Shown: one piece after another, positions 1 through 8,410 of the stretch
Layout: every line of letters begins with the position of its first letter
How positions within the stretch are numbered: the stretch's first letter is position 1
Assembly (NCBI GenBank): GCA_964384025.1
Contig: CAYLJJ010000075.1
Span: forward strand, 1-36,977
DNA from: CAYLJJ01 sp964384025
GTDB taxonomy: Bacteria > Myxococcota_A > Bradymonadia > UBA7976 > UBA1532
Length of the DNA stretch: 36,977 nt
Direction: 5' to 3'
Notes under the pieces: generated by a model
Told to the model about the DNA's origin: nothing
The model's database searches: none
What the model saw: the letters and a program-made list of their open reading frames with translations, nothing else
Translations under genes and position numbers: made by a program

Positions 1-2
1 GC

Positions 3-1424
3 GCCACCGGCGTTGAGGTTGCCAAGCGAACACAGATCGCCATCGCTCCTCCTCCGCCGCCTGTAAGAAAGCCTGACCGCTTCGCTCGACGGAGCAGAAA
101 TGGACGTGGGAAGGGTAACGCCAAAATGAGCAGAAGGAGCCCCAAAAAGAGGAGTAAACGCCGTGCTCCTAGAGCTGCTCGCGCCGAAGAGATGATGGCC
201 AGATCTGCCCCAGCGCCTGCTATGGCGATGGCTGATGATGATGATGATTCTGGAGTCGCTATGGGAGGAGCTGTTCCAGAAGCGAAGGCTGTCCCAAGAA
301 GAGAGGTGTTTAAAGAGACAGAGGAGAGGAGCAAAGCGGATGACAGCAAGGGTATAGAAGCTGAACCTGTCGCTGAGGCTCCTCCCGCCATCGCAACCAA
401 GACCGTCCGACGCCGACCTCCTCCTCCTCCTCCCCCTCCTGCGATTCAGCAGATCGCCGCGCCAACCGGGGAGAGTCAGGGCCGCCGAGAGCTGCGAGAT
501 ATCGAGAAGGGTCGCCCCGCTCTCTCTGGCGAGATGGCCAAGATCGATAAGCTGCTCAGAAAGGGTCGCGCTAAGAAAGCCCTCAAGGCAGCTTGGGCTT
601 GGCGCCTCAAAGATCCCAGCGATCTCCTCGCTCTGGTGGCTCTGGGTCGCAGCCTCGCTGGCGCAGGAGATCGAGCAGGAGCCGCCCGCGCCTTTGGCAG
701 CATCCTAGATCTCTATCCCTCCCGCGCTGATATGCGTCGCTTGGCAGGCAACTGGTTGGAGATGTTGGGAGAGGCAGGGCTGATGTTGGCCGCTGATGAC
801 TATCAGGTCGCCAAGGAGCAGCGCCCTGATCACCCTTCGATCTATCATCAACTTTCTATGGTTTTGGTTCGCCTCGCTCGCTATGAAGAGGCGCTCAGAG
901 TTGCTCTCTCAGGCATCAGCGCTCGCCGTGTCGAGAATCGCTTCCCTGGTGTGGTTCGCATTCTTCAAGAGGATGCTCAGCTGATCGCTGCTGCTTGGAT
1001 CGCCGCTGAGCCCAAGCGCGCAGAGGAGATCAAGAAGCGCCTGAAACACTACAATCTGCACCCAGACAACTCAAAGCAGATGCGCTTTATCTTGACTTGG
1101 GAGACCGACTCTAACGACGTTGACTTTCACATCTTTGATAAGCGCTTTAACCACGCCTATTACTCTCGTCGCAGCTTGGCTACAGGTGGAGAACTTTACG
1201 CCGACGTGACCACAGGCTATGGCCCTGAATGCTTCACCATCCATAACCCCAAGGCTGCCCCTTACAAGCTGAAGGCGCACTACTATCGTCGAGGTCCTAT
1301 GGGCTATGGCGCTGGAAAGATGCAGATCTTGCAACATGATGGCAAGGGGAAGCTGAGCTTTGAAGAGCGCCCCTTTGTGATCATGCAGGATGGTGCCTAT
1401 GTTGATATGGGCACGGTCAAGTAG
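3..1424 (+). CDS. C-terminal part of a TPR and DUF2135 (YfaP-like) domain protein, 5' end outside the window
   Basis: The frame is open to the left edge: before the first in-frame ATG (126) there are 41 sense codons encoding a Pro-rich and basic segment of the same low-complexity character as what follows. This is therefore probably the tail of a longer protein, not a gene starting at 126. Visible order, counting from ATG 126: basic/acidic/Pro-rich linker (about 1-125, with DDDDD and a run of eight Pro), TPR-like helices (about 135-275), then a beta domain (about 317-432) opening with LTWETDSNDVDFHI and containing GELYADVTTGYGPECFTI, which resembles the DUF2135/YfaP family. In related bacteria such tails often follow VIT/vWA modules; that part is inference. 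It converges with the LeuA-like gene, with stops 2 bp apart. Function unknown; probably an envelope protein. Confidence 0.7.
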   Translation, partial: ATGVEVAKRTQIAIAPPPPPVRKPDRFARRSRNGRGKGNAKMSRRSPKKRSKRRAPRAARAEEMMARSAPAPAMAMADDDDDSGVAMGGAVPEAKAVPRREVFKETEERSKADDSKGIEAEPVAEAPPAIATKTVRRRPPPPPPPPAIQQIAAPTGESQGRRELRDIEKGRPALSGEMAKIDKLLRKGRAKKALKAAWAWRLKDPSDLLALVALGRSLAGAGDRAGAARAFGSILDLYPSRADMRRLAGNWLEMLGEAGLMLAADDYQVAKEQRPDHPSIYHQLSMVLVRLARYEEALRVALSGISARRVENRFPGVVRILQEDAQLIAAAWIAAEPKRAEEIKKRLKHYNLHPDNSKQMRFILTWETDSNDVDFHIFDKRFNHAYYSRRSLATGGELYADVTTGYGPECFTIHNPKAAPYKLKAHYYRRGPMGYGAGKMQILQHDGKGKLSFEERPFVIMQDGAYVDMGTVK

Positions 1425-1426
1425 AT

Positions 1427-2662
1427 TCAGATCCAGTTCCAACTGTGAATGAGCGAGAGAAGCTCCTCATGGTTGAGAACCCGGTTGTGAGTCTTAGCCT
1501 CCGCTAAAATATAGCGACAGAGTGAAGGAGAAGCTTCAAAACCATGCTCTGAGAGCCAATACTCCACCGCCGCCAAGCCGCTCATATGACCGATCTCGAT
1601 CGCTTGCCGCCGCCCAAAATTCTGCGCAGGGACCGCGCTATAGATGCGATCCGCCAGCCAATCATCCCCCTTCCGTTGAGCTTTGATCACCGCTGCTGCA
1701 TGAACCCCAGCTGAAGTGCGAAAGGCGTCTCGCCCTACCAGAGGGTAGCTGTGAGGGATCGAAACCTGGCTGGACTCAGCAACGAGGCGGCACCAAGGCA
1801 CTAAGGCTCTGAGATCTGGCTTAAAGATACCCATAAGAGAGAGGTTGAGGAGGATCTGATCTAAGGCTGCGTTGCCTGCCCGTTCTCCGATCCCGAGGGC
1901 TGTACCATGAATGCGCTGCGCTCCCGCCTCAGCGGCAGAGAGGGCGTTGCTCACTCCCAGGCCGCGATCATTGTGACCATGCCAATCGATGCTCACCTCC
2001 AGGCCCTGTCCAAGAATAAGCTCCTGTACCCAAGAGATCAGGGCCTGTACTCCTGTTGGGGTTGCGTGCCCTACGGTGTCGCAGAGGCAGATACGAGAGA
2101 CCCCTTGCTGTATGGCGTTGAGGAAGAAAGGGCGCAGGGTCTCTGGGCTGCTGCGAGTGCTGTCTTCACTCACCAGGGTGATGGGCAGGTTCTCTTTCTG
2201 TGCAAATTGGATCGCTTGGTCGCTTAACTTGAGGAGGTGATTGAGATCCCAGCCCTCAGCATACTGCCGAATCTGACTGGTCCCCAGAAAGCTCATCACC
2301 TCCAACTCAATGCTCATACGCTGACTGATCTCTGCGATGGGGCGAATATCCTCAACCAAGGCACGAGCTGCGCAGCTGGGACGGATGCTGAAGTTGCTCT
2401 TAGCCAGAAACTGCGCCAAGGCTTCAACATGAGCACGGGCGCGGACACTCGCTGCGGGTAGGCCCAGGTTGACCCAGTGAATGCCCAACTCCGCTTCAAG
2501 TTGAATGATGCGCTGTTTTTGCTCGATAGAAGGATCCACAACTGAGGGGCCTTGGATTCCATCCCTCAGAGTCTCATCATAGAGCTGGACCTGAGCCATC
2601 TTTCCTGAAGGATACATTTGTGCAGTGTTCCAGTCATAAACCAGATCACTGAGCAATTTCAC
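1427..2662 (-). CDS. LeuA-like DRE-TIM metallolyase (isopropylmalate/homocitrate synthase family)
   Basis: 411 aa. The family condenses acetyl-CoA with a 2-oxo acid on a TIM barrel with a divalent metal. Seen: the DRE-type motif LYDETLRDGIQGPSV near residue 28, the HxH metal ligands in DWHGHNDRG near 227-233, and GIGERAGNAALDQIL near 257. That last motif fits isopropylmalate/homocitrate/citramalate synthases rather than HMG-CoA lyase. The C-terminus (IEIGHMSGLAAVEYWL) resembles the short LeuA2/NifV-type tail; the long LeuA regulatory domain is missing. The start is GTG 2662, overlapping the thiolase stop by 4 nt (GTGA) with GGAG 8 nt upstream; Met16 or Met22 are alternatives. It is translationally coupled to the upstream thiolase. 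The substrate cannot be decided from sequence. Confidence 0.8.
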   Translation of the reverse strand: MKLLSDLVYDWNTAQMYPSGKMAQVQLYDETLRDGIQGPSVVDPSIEQKQRIIQLEAELGIHWVNLGLPAASVRARAHVEALAQFLAKSNFSIRPSCAARALVEDIRPIAEISQRMSIELEVMSFLGTSQIRQYAEGWDLNHLLKLSDQAIQFAQKENLPITLVSEDSTRSSPETLRPFFLNAIQQGVSRICLCDTVGHATPTGVQALISWVQELILGQGLEVSIDWHGHNDRGLGVSNALSAAEAGAQRIHGTALGIGERAGNAALDQILLNLSLMGIFKPDLRALVPWCRLVAESSQVSIPHSYPLVGRDAFRTSAGVHAAAVIKAQRKGDDWLADRIYSAVPAQNFGRRQAIEIGHMSGLAAVEYWLSEHGFEASPSLCRYILAEAKTHNRVLNHEELLSLIHSWNWI

Positions 2663-3849
2663 TCTAAGATCTCCAGGATCATTGACATCCCCTGGCCTCC
2701 ACCAATGCAGGCGCTACCGAGAGCATAGCGCTTCTCTCGACGAGCGGTCTCATAGAGTAGGTGGGCGACGATGCGCGCACCGCTTGCGGCCAGAGGGTGG
2801 CCCAGGGCGATGGCCCCTCCGTTTACATTGCAGCGCTCTCGGGGAATGTTTAGGGCCTTTTCCACTGCCAAGTACTGGGGCGCGAAGGCCTCGTTGACCT
2901 CGATGAGATCCATCTGTGACAAGCTCATCTTCGCTCGCTCTAGGGCCCTCTGGGTCGCGGGGACTGGGCCGATGCCCATTCGCTCTGGATCACAGCCCGA
3001 GACGCCCCACTCCAGTAGACGCCCCAAGGGCTTTAGGCCCCGCTCTTGAGCATACTCTGCGCTGGCGAGGAGCAGGGCTACAGCGCCATCGCAGATGCCG
3101 CTGGCGTTGCCTGCGGTGACCACACCATCCCTCTTAAAGACTGGCCTCAGCCGACCCAAGCCCGCCAAGCTGCTGTCCGCTCTGGGGTGTTCATCGCTGC
3201 TGAAGAGGGTTGAGCCTCTGCGACCCTTGAGCTCTACTGGGCTGATCTCCGCTTCAAAATGCCCCGCTTCCTGAGCCTCTGCCCAGCGCTGCTGGCTGAG
3301 CAGCGCGAACTCATCACAATCATCACGGCTGATCTCATACTCCTGAGCCAACAGCTCAGCGGTTATCGCCATCGGCTTCCCCGTGTAGCTGTCTGTGAGA
3401 GCGCTCCAGAGGCTATCCTCCATCTGAGGAGCGCGACCAAAGGCGAAGCCATCTCGGCCCCCTCGAATCACATGTGGCGCCTGACTCATCGACTCGGTAC
3501 CCCCCACCAGGACCACCTGAGCGTCACCCAGGAGGATCTCTTTGGCCCCCGCCGCGATAGACTCAAAGCCGCTCCCACAGAGGCGGTTAACCGTAACCGC
3601 AGGGACCTCTATGGGCAGGCCGATCCGCAAACCGATATGGCGCGCGAGGTAGATGGCGTCAGGAGAGCTCTGGATCACATTTCCAAAAATGACTTGATCT
3701 ACCTCTTGGGCGGGGACTCCGCTCTGCTCAAGGGCGGCTTGAGCGGCGTGGACAGCCAGATCTGTAGCGCTCATCTTTTTTAGAGCACCGTTAAAAGCGC
3801 CAAAAGGGGTCCGCTTGGCGGCCAGAAAGAGGATCTCAGGGCGGCTCAT
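2659..3849 (-). CDS. Thiolase (acetyl-CoA C-acyltransferase)
   Basis: 396 aa, the normal thiolase length. It catalyses thiolytic cleavage of 3-oxoacyl-CoA or the reverse condensation of acetyl-CoA. Seen: nucleophile Cys in VNRLCGSGFESI (about residue 88), NEAFAPQ, GGAIALGHPLAASGARI with the catalytic His, and a second catalytic Cys in SACIGGGQGMSMI near the C-terminus. ATG 3849 was chosen over an upstream in-frame TTG (3861) because GGAG sits about 8 nt before it. The LeuA-like gene follows with a 4-nt overlap, so both are probably made together and may act on linked acyl-CoA substrates. A weak promoter-like pair lies upstream (TTGCAT at 3899-3904, AATACT at 3874-3879, 19-nt spacer). Biosynthetic versus degradative role is unresolved. 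Confidence 0.9.
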   Translation of the reverse strand: MSRPEILFLAAKRTPFGAFNGALKKMSATDLAVHAAQAALEQSGVPAQEVDQVIFGNVIQSSPDAIYLARHIGLRIGLPIEVPAVTVNRLCGSGFESIAAGAKEILLGDAQVVLVGGTESMSQAPHVIRGGRDGFAFGRAPQMEDSLWSALTDSYTGKPMAITAELLAQEYEISRDDCDEFALLSQQRWAEAQEAGHFEAEISPVELKGRRGSTLFSSDEHPRADSSLAGLGRLRPVFKRDGVVTAGNASGICDGAVALLLASAEYAQERGLKPLGRLLEWGVSGCDPERMGIGPVPATQRALERAKMSLSQMDLIEVNEAFAPQYLAVEKALNIPRERCNVNGGAIALGHPLAASGARIVAHLLYETARREKRYALGSACIGGGQGMSMILEILE

Positions 3850-3958
3850 ACAGCTCTCCAACTGGAAGGTAGAAGTATTGTGCGAGATGAGGAGAGGAAT
3901 GCAAAGGGTTTGGCTGGAGGATCGTATCGGTCATTTGATAACCGACAGGCTCGAAGGC

Positions 3959-6166
3959 TCAGCGCATCAGGAGTTGAGCATCTGACTGGCTTTGCAGTTT
4001 AAAGTCCCGCACCGCTTCACTCCCAGCCAGGCGCCTCTGCTCTAGAGTCTTGATCATACGGATGTTCTTATTATCTTTGGTGGAGAGCAGCTTGACCTTC
4101 CAGTTGGGATTGGGCTTATACCAGCTCTGCGCTCCAAAGAAGTCTCGAAGATCCTTAGAGCGAAAGCGGTAGCCATGACGAGCGTAGGCGGCGTTGCGCA
4201 GCTTACGCAGGGCTTGAAGGCTCAAGCTGCTTAGCTCCTGGTCTTTAAGAGCCTGTCCCTGACGGGCGCGTTCTAGGAGAGTTCCAAACTCTACGGGGAC
4301 GGGGAGAGCCTTGGCGCTCTTGGAGGAGCCCGCTTTGCGCTCAAAACCCTTGACCCGCGCGATATTACCCGCGTCAACAGGGGTCAGGCGCTTGGCGCTG
4401 AAGTTGGCGTCATGTTTATAGCCCTGCTGCTTCTTAAAAAACTTCTGGAGATCTGCAGATTTAAAGTGGTAGCCGTGGCGGGCATAGGACGCGTTGCGTA
4501 GAATCCTAAGTTGAGCTTTGCTCAAAGAGCTCAGAGAATCTTCAGGGAGGCTCTTTCCTGCCCAAGCCTGCTTTATCAGAGCTTGGAAGCTTAAGCCGCT
4601 GCCCTGGGCGTTGGGACGAACGCCCTTTAAGACCCCTTTTAAGCCCGCTCGGCGCTCAAAGCCTTTGATCCGCGCGATGTTGCGAACATCTACAGGGCTC
4701 AAGCGCTGGGGGTTAAAGCTGGGATCAACCTTATAGCCTCGCTGCTTCCCGAAAAACTTCTGAAGATCTGAAGATTTAAAGCGGTAGCCGTGGCGAGCAT
4801 AGGGCGCGTTGCGCAGAACTCTAAGTTGGGCTTTATCCAAGGCCATCAGAGCTGAATCGGGGAGGCGCTTTCCTGCCCAAGCCTGCTTCACCAAGGCTTG
4901 TAGATCGGGAGCGCTCTGGGCCTTGGGGCCCTGGTTGGGGGCATCGGAGATCATATAGGGGCTGCTCAGCAGGGCGATGAGACCCTTTAGGGCGACGAGG
5001 GCTCCTCCCTTAAGGCGTCCTCGGCGAGACTCCAAACGATGGCGTTCATCTTTGAGGATCGCTTGAGCTTCAAGGAGATCCCCCTCCTCTAACAGCGCCG
5101 CAGCGTCTTGAAGGACATGGGCGACTCGAAGGCGATCAGCGGCGATCATAAACTCTGGAACAGCCTGAGCTTGGATCAGATCAGGAGAGTCACTGAGTTG
5201 ATAGTTGAGCTTCAGGCTGCGCTCTACAGCAGGGCCACCCGTTAAGGGGTTATATTTAAGAGAGACCTGCGCCAACGCCCGAGGGCTGTTTCCCTGAGTT
5301 GAGACCTTGAGTTGAAGAGCGATCTGCCGCTCGACACCTTCTCTCAGAGCTTGCAGGCGTAGGCGAACGCCGCCTCCCTTAAGGCGGCTCATATTGAGAC
5401 CTGGGGTCATCTGAATCTCTACTCCCTCAGCAGGTTGAACCTCAAGAATCGCCTCACGCGCGACTAAGCCCCGCGCCTCTGTCAGCTCGGTCTGAACAAT
5501 CCCCTGGAGTTGAACAGGATCGGTGAGATGATGGAAGCGCCCCCCATCCCGCTTAGCGAGGGCCAAGAGCACCTTCTCATCATAATCCATACCTACCCCT
5601 ACACTGGAGGCGATCAGCCCTGGAATAGAGGGCAGTCCAGCCAAGATTTGAGCGCTCTCTGTAGGCCCAACGGTGGCATGACCGTCAGAGATTAGGATCA
5701 GGCGGGGTTGAAGACCTTTGCTGCTCTTTAGGGCTCCGAAGCCCTCTATGAGGCCATCATGAATATGGGTCCCTCCATCCGCATAAAATCGAGATACAGC
5801 CTCTATCAAATCAGCGTGCTTGGTTCCCTTTGTCGCGCTCAGCGAAGAGATGATCTTGGCAGAGTCATTGAAGCTGATGAGAGCGATCTGATCCTGAGAT
5901 CTCAAAGCCTTGAGCAACCCCTGAGTCGCCGCGCGGGCGTGCTCGATCTTCTCTCCTTGCATAGAGCCCGAGGTGTCCACTACCAAGCTGAGGGCAACAG
6001 GGGGACGTGCTCCCTTGAGAGGCTCAGGCTGGACAATCAAGCCCAAGCTGACTTTCCCCTCTCCTGTGGAGAGCACGTAAGGGCTCTCCAATCCCCCTCG
6101 CAGGATCTCTCCTGCCTCAGCAATCCCAAAACTCAGAAGGAGCAGGCTCCAGAGATAAGGCTTCAT
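3959..6166 (-). CDS. Secreted vWA-domain protein with three YARHG repeats
   Basis: 735 aa. An N-terminal signal peptide (MKPYLWSLLLLSFGIAEA) predicts export. A von Willebrand A domain follows (about residues 55-225) with an intact MIDAS: DTSGSM, the Thr of GGTHIHDG and the Asp of ISDGHAT. A beta-rich region (about 230-345) and a helical segment (about 350-420) come next, then three repeats of about 103 residues, each with a YARHG signature (near residues 457, 562 and 664): NAPYARHGYRFKSSDLQKFF, NASYARHGYHFKSADLQKFF, NAAYARHGYRFRSKDLRDFF. YARHG is a small extracellular domain of unknown function. ATG 6166 has AGAGG 6 nt upstream. It lies 109 bp after the thiolase start on the same strand, so it may share a transcript. 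It probably binds a protein or surface partner through metal-dependent vWA contacts (inference). Confidence 0.8.
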   Translation of the reverse strand: MKPYLWSLLLLSFGIAEAGEILRGGLESPYVLSTGEGKVSLGLIVQPEPLKGARPPVALSLVVDTSGSMQGEKIEHARAATQGLLKALRSQDQIALISFNDSAKIISSLSATKGTKHADLIEAVSRFYADGGTHIHDGLIEGFGALKSSKGLQPRLILISDGHATVGPTESAQILAGLPSIPGLIASSVGVGMDYDEKVLLALAKRDGGRFHHLTDPVQLQGIVQTELTEARGLVAREAILEVQPAEGVEIQMTPGLNMSRLKGGGVRLRLQALREGVERQIALQLKVSTQGNSPRALAQVSLKYNPLTGGPAVERSLKLNYQLSDSPDLIQAQAVPEFMIAADRLRVAHVLQDAAALLEEGDLLEAQAILKDERHRLESRRGRLKGGALVALKGLIALLSSPYMISDAPNQGPKAQSAPDLQALVKQAWAGKRLPDSALMALDKAQLRVLRNAPYARHGYRFKSSDLQKFFGKQRGYKVDPSFNPQRLSPVDVRNIARIKGFERRAGLKGVLKGVRPNAQGSGLSFQALIKQAWAGKSLPEDSLSSLSKAQLRILRNASYARHGYHFKSADLQKFFKKQQGYKHDANFSAKRLTPVDAGNIARVKGFERKAGSSKSAKALPVPVEFGTLLERARQGQALKDQELSSLSLQALRKLRNAAYARHGYRFRSKDLRDFFGAQSWYKPNPNWKVKLLSTKDNKNIRMIKTLEQRRLAGSEAVRDFKLQSQSDAQLLMR
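4000..4935 (-). repeat. Three tandem YARHG-encoding modules of about 310 bp
   Basis: Three consecutive in-frame units, roughly 4620-4935, 4305-4620 and 4000-4305, encode the YARHG modules. The two upstream units are clearly similar at DNA level: both contain CTTTCCTGCCCAAGCCTGCTT-type and GCGGTAGCCGTGGCG-type stretches. The third is more diverged. This suggests an internal duplication, with a more recent copy event between the first two. Confidence 0.65.
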
Positions 6167-6229
6167 TCAGACCTCTTCTGTAGATCGCTCATTGGGGCAG
6201 ATGTGAGAAAGGATGCTGAGGCTCCAAAA

Positions 6230-6249
6230 ATGGATACTTGCGTATCCAT
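6230..6249. promoter_or_regulatory. 8-bp perfect inverted repeat upstream of the vWA gene
   Basis: ATGGATAC, a 4-nt spacer TTGC, then GTATCCAT. It lies 64-83 nt upstream of the vWA start codon, where a minus-strand promoter would be expected. It could be a regulator operator or a small hairpin. No regulator gene is adjacent to identify it. Confidence 0.4.
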
Positions 6250-6674
6250 AATTTCTTCTCAAATCTTCCAAAATCTGGGTAGTTCCCTGCCAAGATGCCG
6301 ACACTGAGATATGCGAGACCAAGCAACTATCTATCCAGAAGCTTCCTCACCGTTCCCCCACGCGAGCGCTGTAAATTTGGAACTATTCTATCGCTTGGGC
6401 TATAGAATACCAGCCCTTACTTTAGACAATAGGAGAACCTCATTCATCGGGTGGCTAGAGGCCTTCTCTATACATGCTCAACTGCTGAGACATCAAGGCT
6501 CGTGTCCACTGCACACTAGGCCAACTCTCCAGGTCCCCCAAAAGTCTGTCTTTTACACTCACCAGCATCTGAGCGCCGATCTGGCACCCAGGCACCCACT
6601 TGGCGCCGCTTGGCCCTTCCAATCACGCCTCCCCCCATCAATTCTCCACAAGCACCCCCACTCGATTGGGTTTC

Positions 6675-6705
6675 TTGACACCTGAGCATTTTGGACGGTG
6701 AAAAT
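6675..6705 (+). promoter_or_regulatory. Candidate sigma70-type promoter for the LRR gene
   Basis: A perfect -35 box TTGACA (6675-6680) is followed by weak -10 candidates (TGAAAA at 6699-6704, 18-nt spacer; GAAAAT at 6700-6705, 19-nt spacer). The site is about 60 nt before the LRR start codon. The -35 match is good, the -10 match poor, so this is only a candidate. Confidence 0.3.
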
Positions 6706-6762
6706 TCCGCTCGACGCGGAGAGGGAGGGGATGTATGAGTTGGGTCAGCAAGGAACTCTAAC

Positions 6763-8238
6763 ATGACCCACTCCGACCTCTTGGAATCTCTGCGTAGCGG
6801 AGACCTCAACCGGGCACTCCAGGCTCTGGATTACATCAAGGACCTTGCAGATCCACTGATGTATGAGCGGTTGCTGAAGGGCTGTAAAATCAGCACGAAG
6901 GGGCTGCTGCGCCGCCATAAAGACAGCGGACTGGCCGGCGGCAATACCCAGGTGAAGCGGGTTTTGGTCTATGCGGCGGTTGTCCTGATCGCCACGATAC
7001 CAGACGGTACAGCTGTAGATTCGAGTCTCCAACGAGGGGCGATACGAGTACTCTCACTGGGGAGAGCAAGGCTGATCCAGCTGCCACCGGAGATCAGTCA
7101 TCTGGCCGCGCTAGAGGAGCTGCACCTGCAGTACAACAAACTCACCGAGCTGCCGAGAGAGCTTGGCGAGTTCGCTCGACTCAGGGTGCTGAATCTCACC
7201 GAGAACCAGTTCAGCTCCATCCCTGAGGTGGTCTTCTCCTTGCCCACGTTGGAGTACCTGGACATCAGCTATTGTGAGCTGCTCTCCTTCTGTGGACCGT
7301 TCGGGCGGTTGAAGAGCTTGGAGGTTCTTCGTCTCGATCACAACCACAGCCGCGCGACGCTGCCTCCAGAGATCGGTCAATTGTGCGCGCTGCGAGCTCT
7401 ACACCTGGAATACAACAGGCTGACAAACCTCCCTCCAGAGCTGAGCCAACTGGAGCAGTTGGAGGCACTTCACCTCTCCCACAATAACCTACACACCCTG
7501 CCCCTATCGGTGACCCAACTCCCAGCTCTGAAGAGGCTGACGCTTGGAACTCCCTTGCAGCACCTGCCCGCAGAGATTGGGCAGCTGGCCTCACTGGAGT
7601 ACCTGTCTCTCCACACGACTGGACTGCAGATGCTCCCCCAGGAGATCGGTCAACTGACAGCTCTACGAGAGCTTGACGCAAGGGCCAAGCTTGAGGTCCT
7701 CCCGCCTGAGTTGGGTCAGTTGAGTTCCCTGGAAAAGCTCGACCTCTCGGAAAACAAGCTCCAGATGCTCCCTGACCACTTCACCCGATTGACCTCTCTG
7801 AGAGAGCTGAGCCTAGCGATGAACCAGTTGAAGTCGCTGCCGATGGAGATGGGTGAGATGATCGAGCTTCGGACACTGCATCTCCAGAAGAACGCGATCA
7901 AGGAGCTGCCACCCAGCCTGGGAGCGTTGGGGCTGCTGGAACAGCTGCGGCTGGATGACAATCAACTCCATGCCATTCCTCCTGAGATGGGCCAACTCCA
8001 TGCGCTCGAGCGGATGGATTTGGCTCGCAATCAGCTGAGCACACTACCCAAAGAACTTCAGCAGCTTGAGCGCCTCCAGTGGTTGGATATAAACGGCAAT
8101 GTCGAACTCGCCAGCATCCCCGCGATTCCACATCTCAGTGAGATTGGCTTGTGGAAGACTCGGGTTAACCAAGCTGATCTGAAAGAACGGTATCCCAATC
8201 TCACCATCCATTTCGACCTCCCGAGCCTGGAGTTCTGA
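6763..8238 (+). CDS. Leucine-rich-repeat protein
   Basis: 491 aa. Residues 1-90 are a non-repeat, partly helical region. From about residue 91 to 475 there are about 16 leucine-rich repeats with a 23-residue period, of the type LPxExGxLxxLexLxLxxNxL, as in EIGQLTSLRELDLS-like units. The family forms a curved solenoid for protein binding. No signal peptide, kinase, ligase or toxin domain is evident, so a cytoplasmic interaction role is likely (inference). ATG 6763 has AAGGA 7 nt upstream. It is flanked by a long spacer on the left and converges with lpxA on the right, so it is probably monocistronic. The last 8 nt, including the stop codon, belong to the first unit of a 72-bp tandem duplication, and the second copy lies entirely after the stop, leaving the protein intact. 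Confidence 0.85.
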   Translation: MTHSDLLESLRSGDLNRALQALDYIKDLADPLMYERLLKGCKISTKGLLRRHKDSGLAGGNTQVKRVLVYAAVVLIATIPDGTAVDSSLQRGAIRVLSLGRARLIQLPPEISHLAALEELHLQYNKLTELPRELGEFARLRVLNLTENQFSSIPEVVFSLPTLEYLDISYCELLSFCGPFGRLKSLEVLRLDHNHSRATLPPEIGQLCALRALHLEYNRLTNLPPELSQLEQLEALHLSHNNLHTLPLSVTQLPALKRLTLGTPLQHLPAEIGQLASLEYLSLHTTGLQMLPQEIGQLTALRELDARAKLEVLPPELGQLSSLEKLDLSENKLQMLPDHFTRLTSLRELSLAMNQLKSLPMEMGEMIELRTLHLQKNAIKELPPSLGALGLLEQLRLDDNQLHAIPPEMGQLHALERMDLARNQLSTLPKELQQLERLQWLDINGNVELASIPAIPHLSEIGLWKTRVNQADLKERYPNLTIHFDLPSLEF

Positions 8239-8374
8239 CTCAACCGAGTAGAGCACTCCCTCAAGCAGAGCCACGCCTCCATTGGCGTCTCCAAGTACAG
8301 ATAGTTCTGACTCAACCGAGTAGAGCACTCCCTCAAGCAGAGCCACGCCTCCATTGGCGTCTCCAAGTACAGAT
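8231..8374. repeat. Perfect 72-bp tandem duplication between the LRR gene and lpxA
   Basis: Units 8231-8302 and 8303-8374 are identical by eye over 72 bp, each starting AGTTCTGACTCAACC and ending AAGTACAGAT. Identity stops immediately on both sides. Each unit carries a hairpin: ACGCC, loop TCCATT, GGCGT, extended by GAG/CTC with a 2-nt bulge (8268-8291 and 8340-8363). The spacer lies between convergent genes, so the hairpins might act in transcript ending, although no clear U-tract follows. Perfect identity suggests a recent slippage or duplication event, or an assembly artefact. Confidence 0.9.
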
Positions 8375-8410
8375 TTTAGCGGCGCGTGAGGCTCTATACC
8401 ATCAGCGCGT

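Larger units (their letters stand above)
6167..6762. other. 596-bp gene-free spacer between divergent vWA and LRR genes
   Basis: The spacer separates the divergently transcribed vWA (minus) and LRR (plus) genes and should hold both promoters. It contains an 8-bp inverted repeat (6230-6249) and a TTGACA box (6675). One open frame of 124 codons (6311-6685, plus) has no recognisable family, no good ribosome-binding site and a His/Pro/Ser-rich composition, so it is not called a gene. Local base composition looks somewhat more AT-rich than the flanking genes. Confidence 0.5.

Noticed and set aside
1427..2662. HMG-CoA lyase as identity of the LeuA-like gene
   Set aside because: The GIGERAGN motif and the C-terminal MSG-type tail fit the isopropylmalate/homocitrate synthase branch. 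The HMG-CoA lyase Cys signature is absent.
6311..6685. Plus-strand 124-codon frame in the vWA-LRR spacer
   Set aside because: No recognisable domain, weak start context and odd composition. More likely non-coding spacer.
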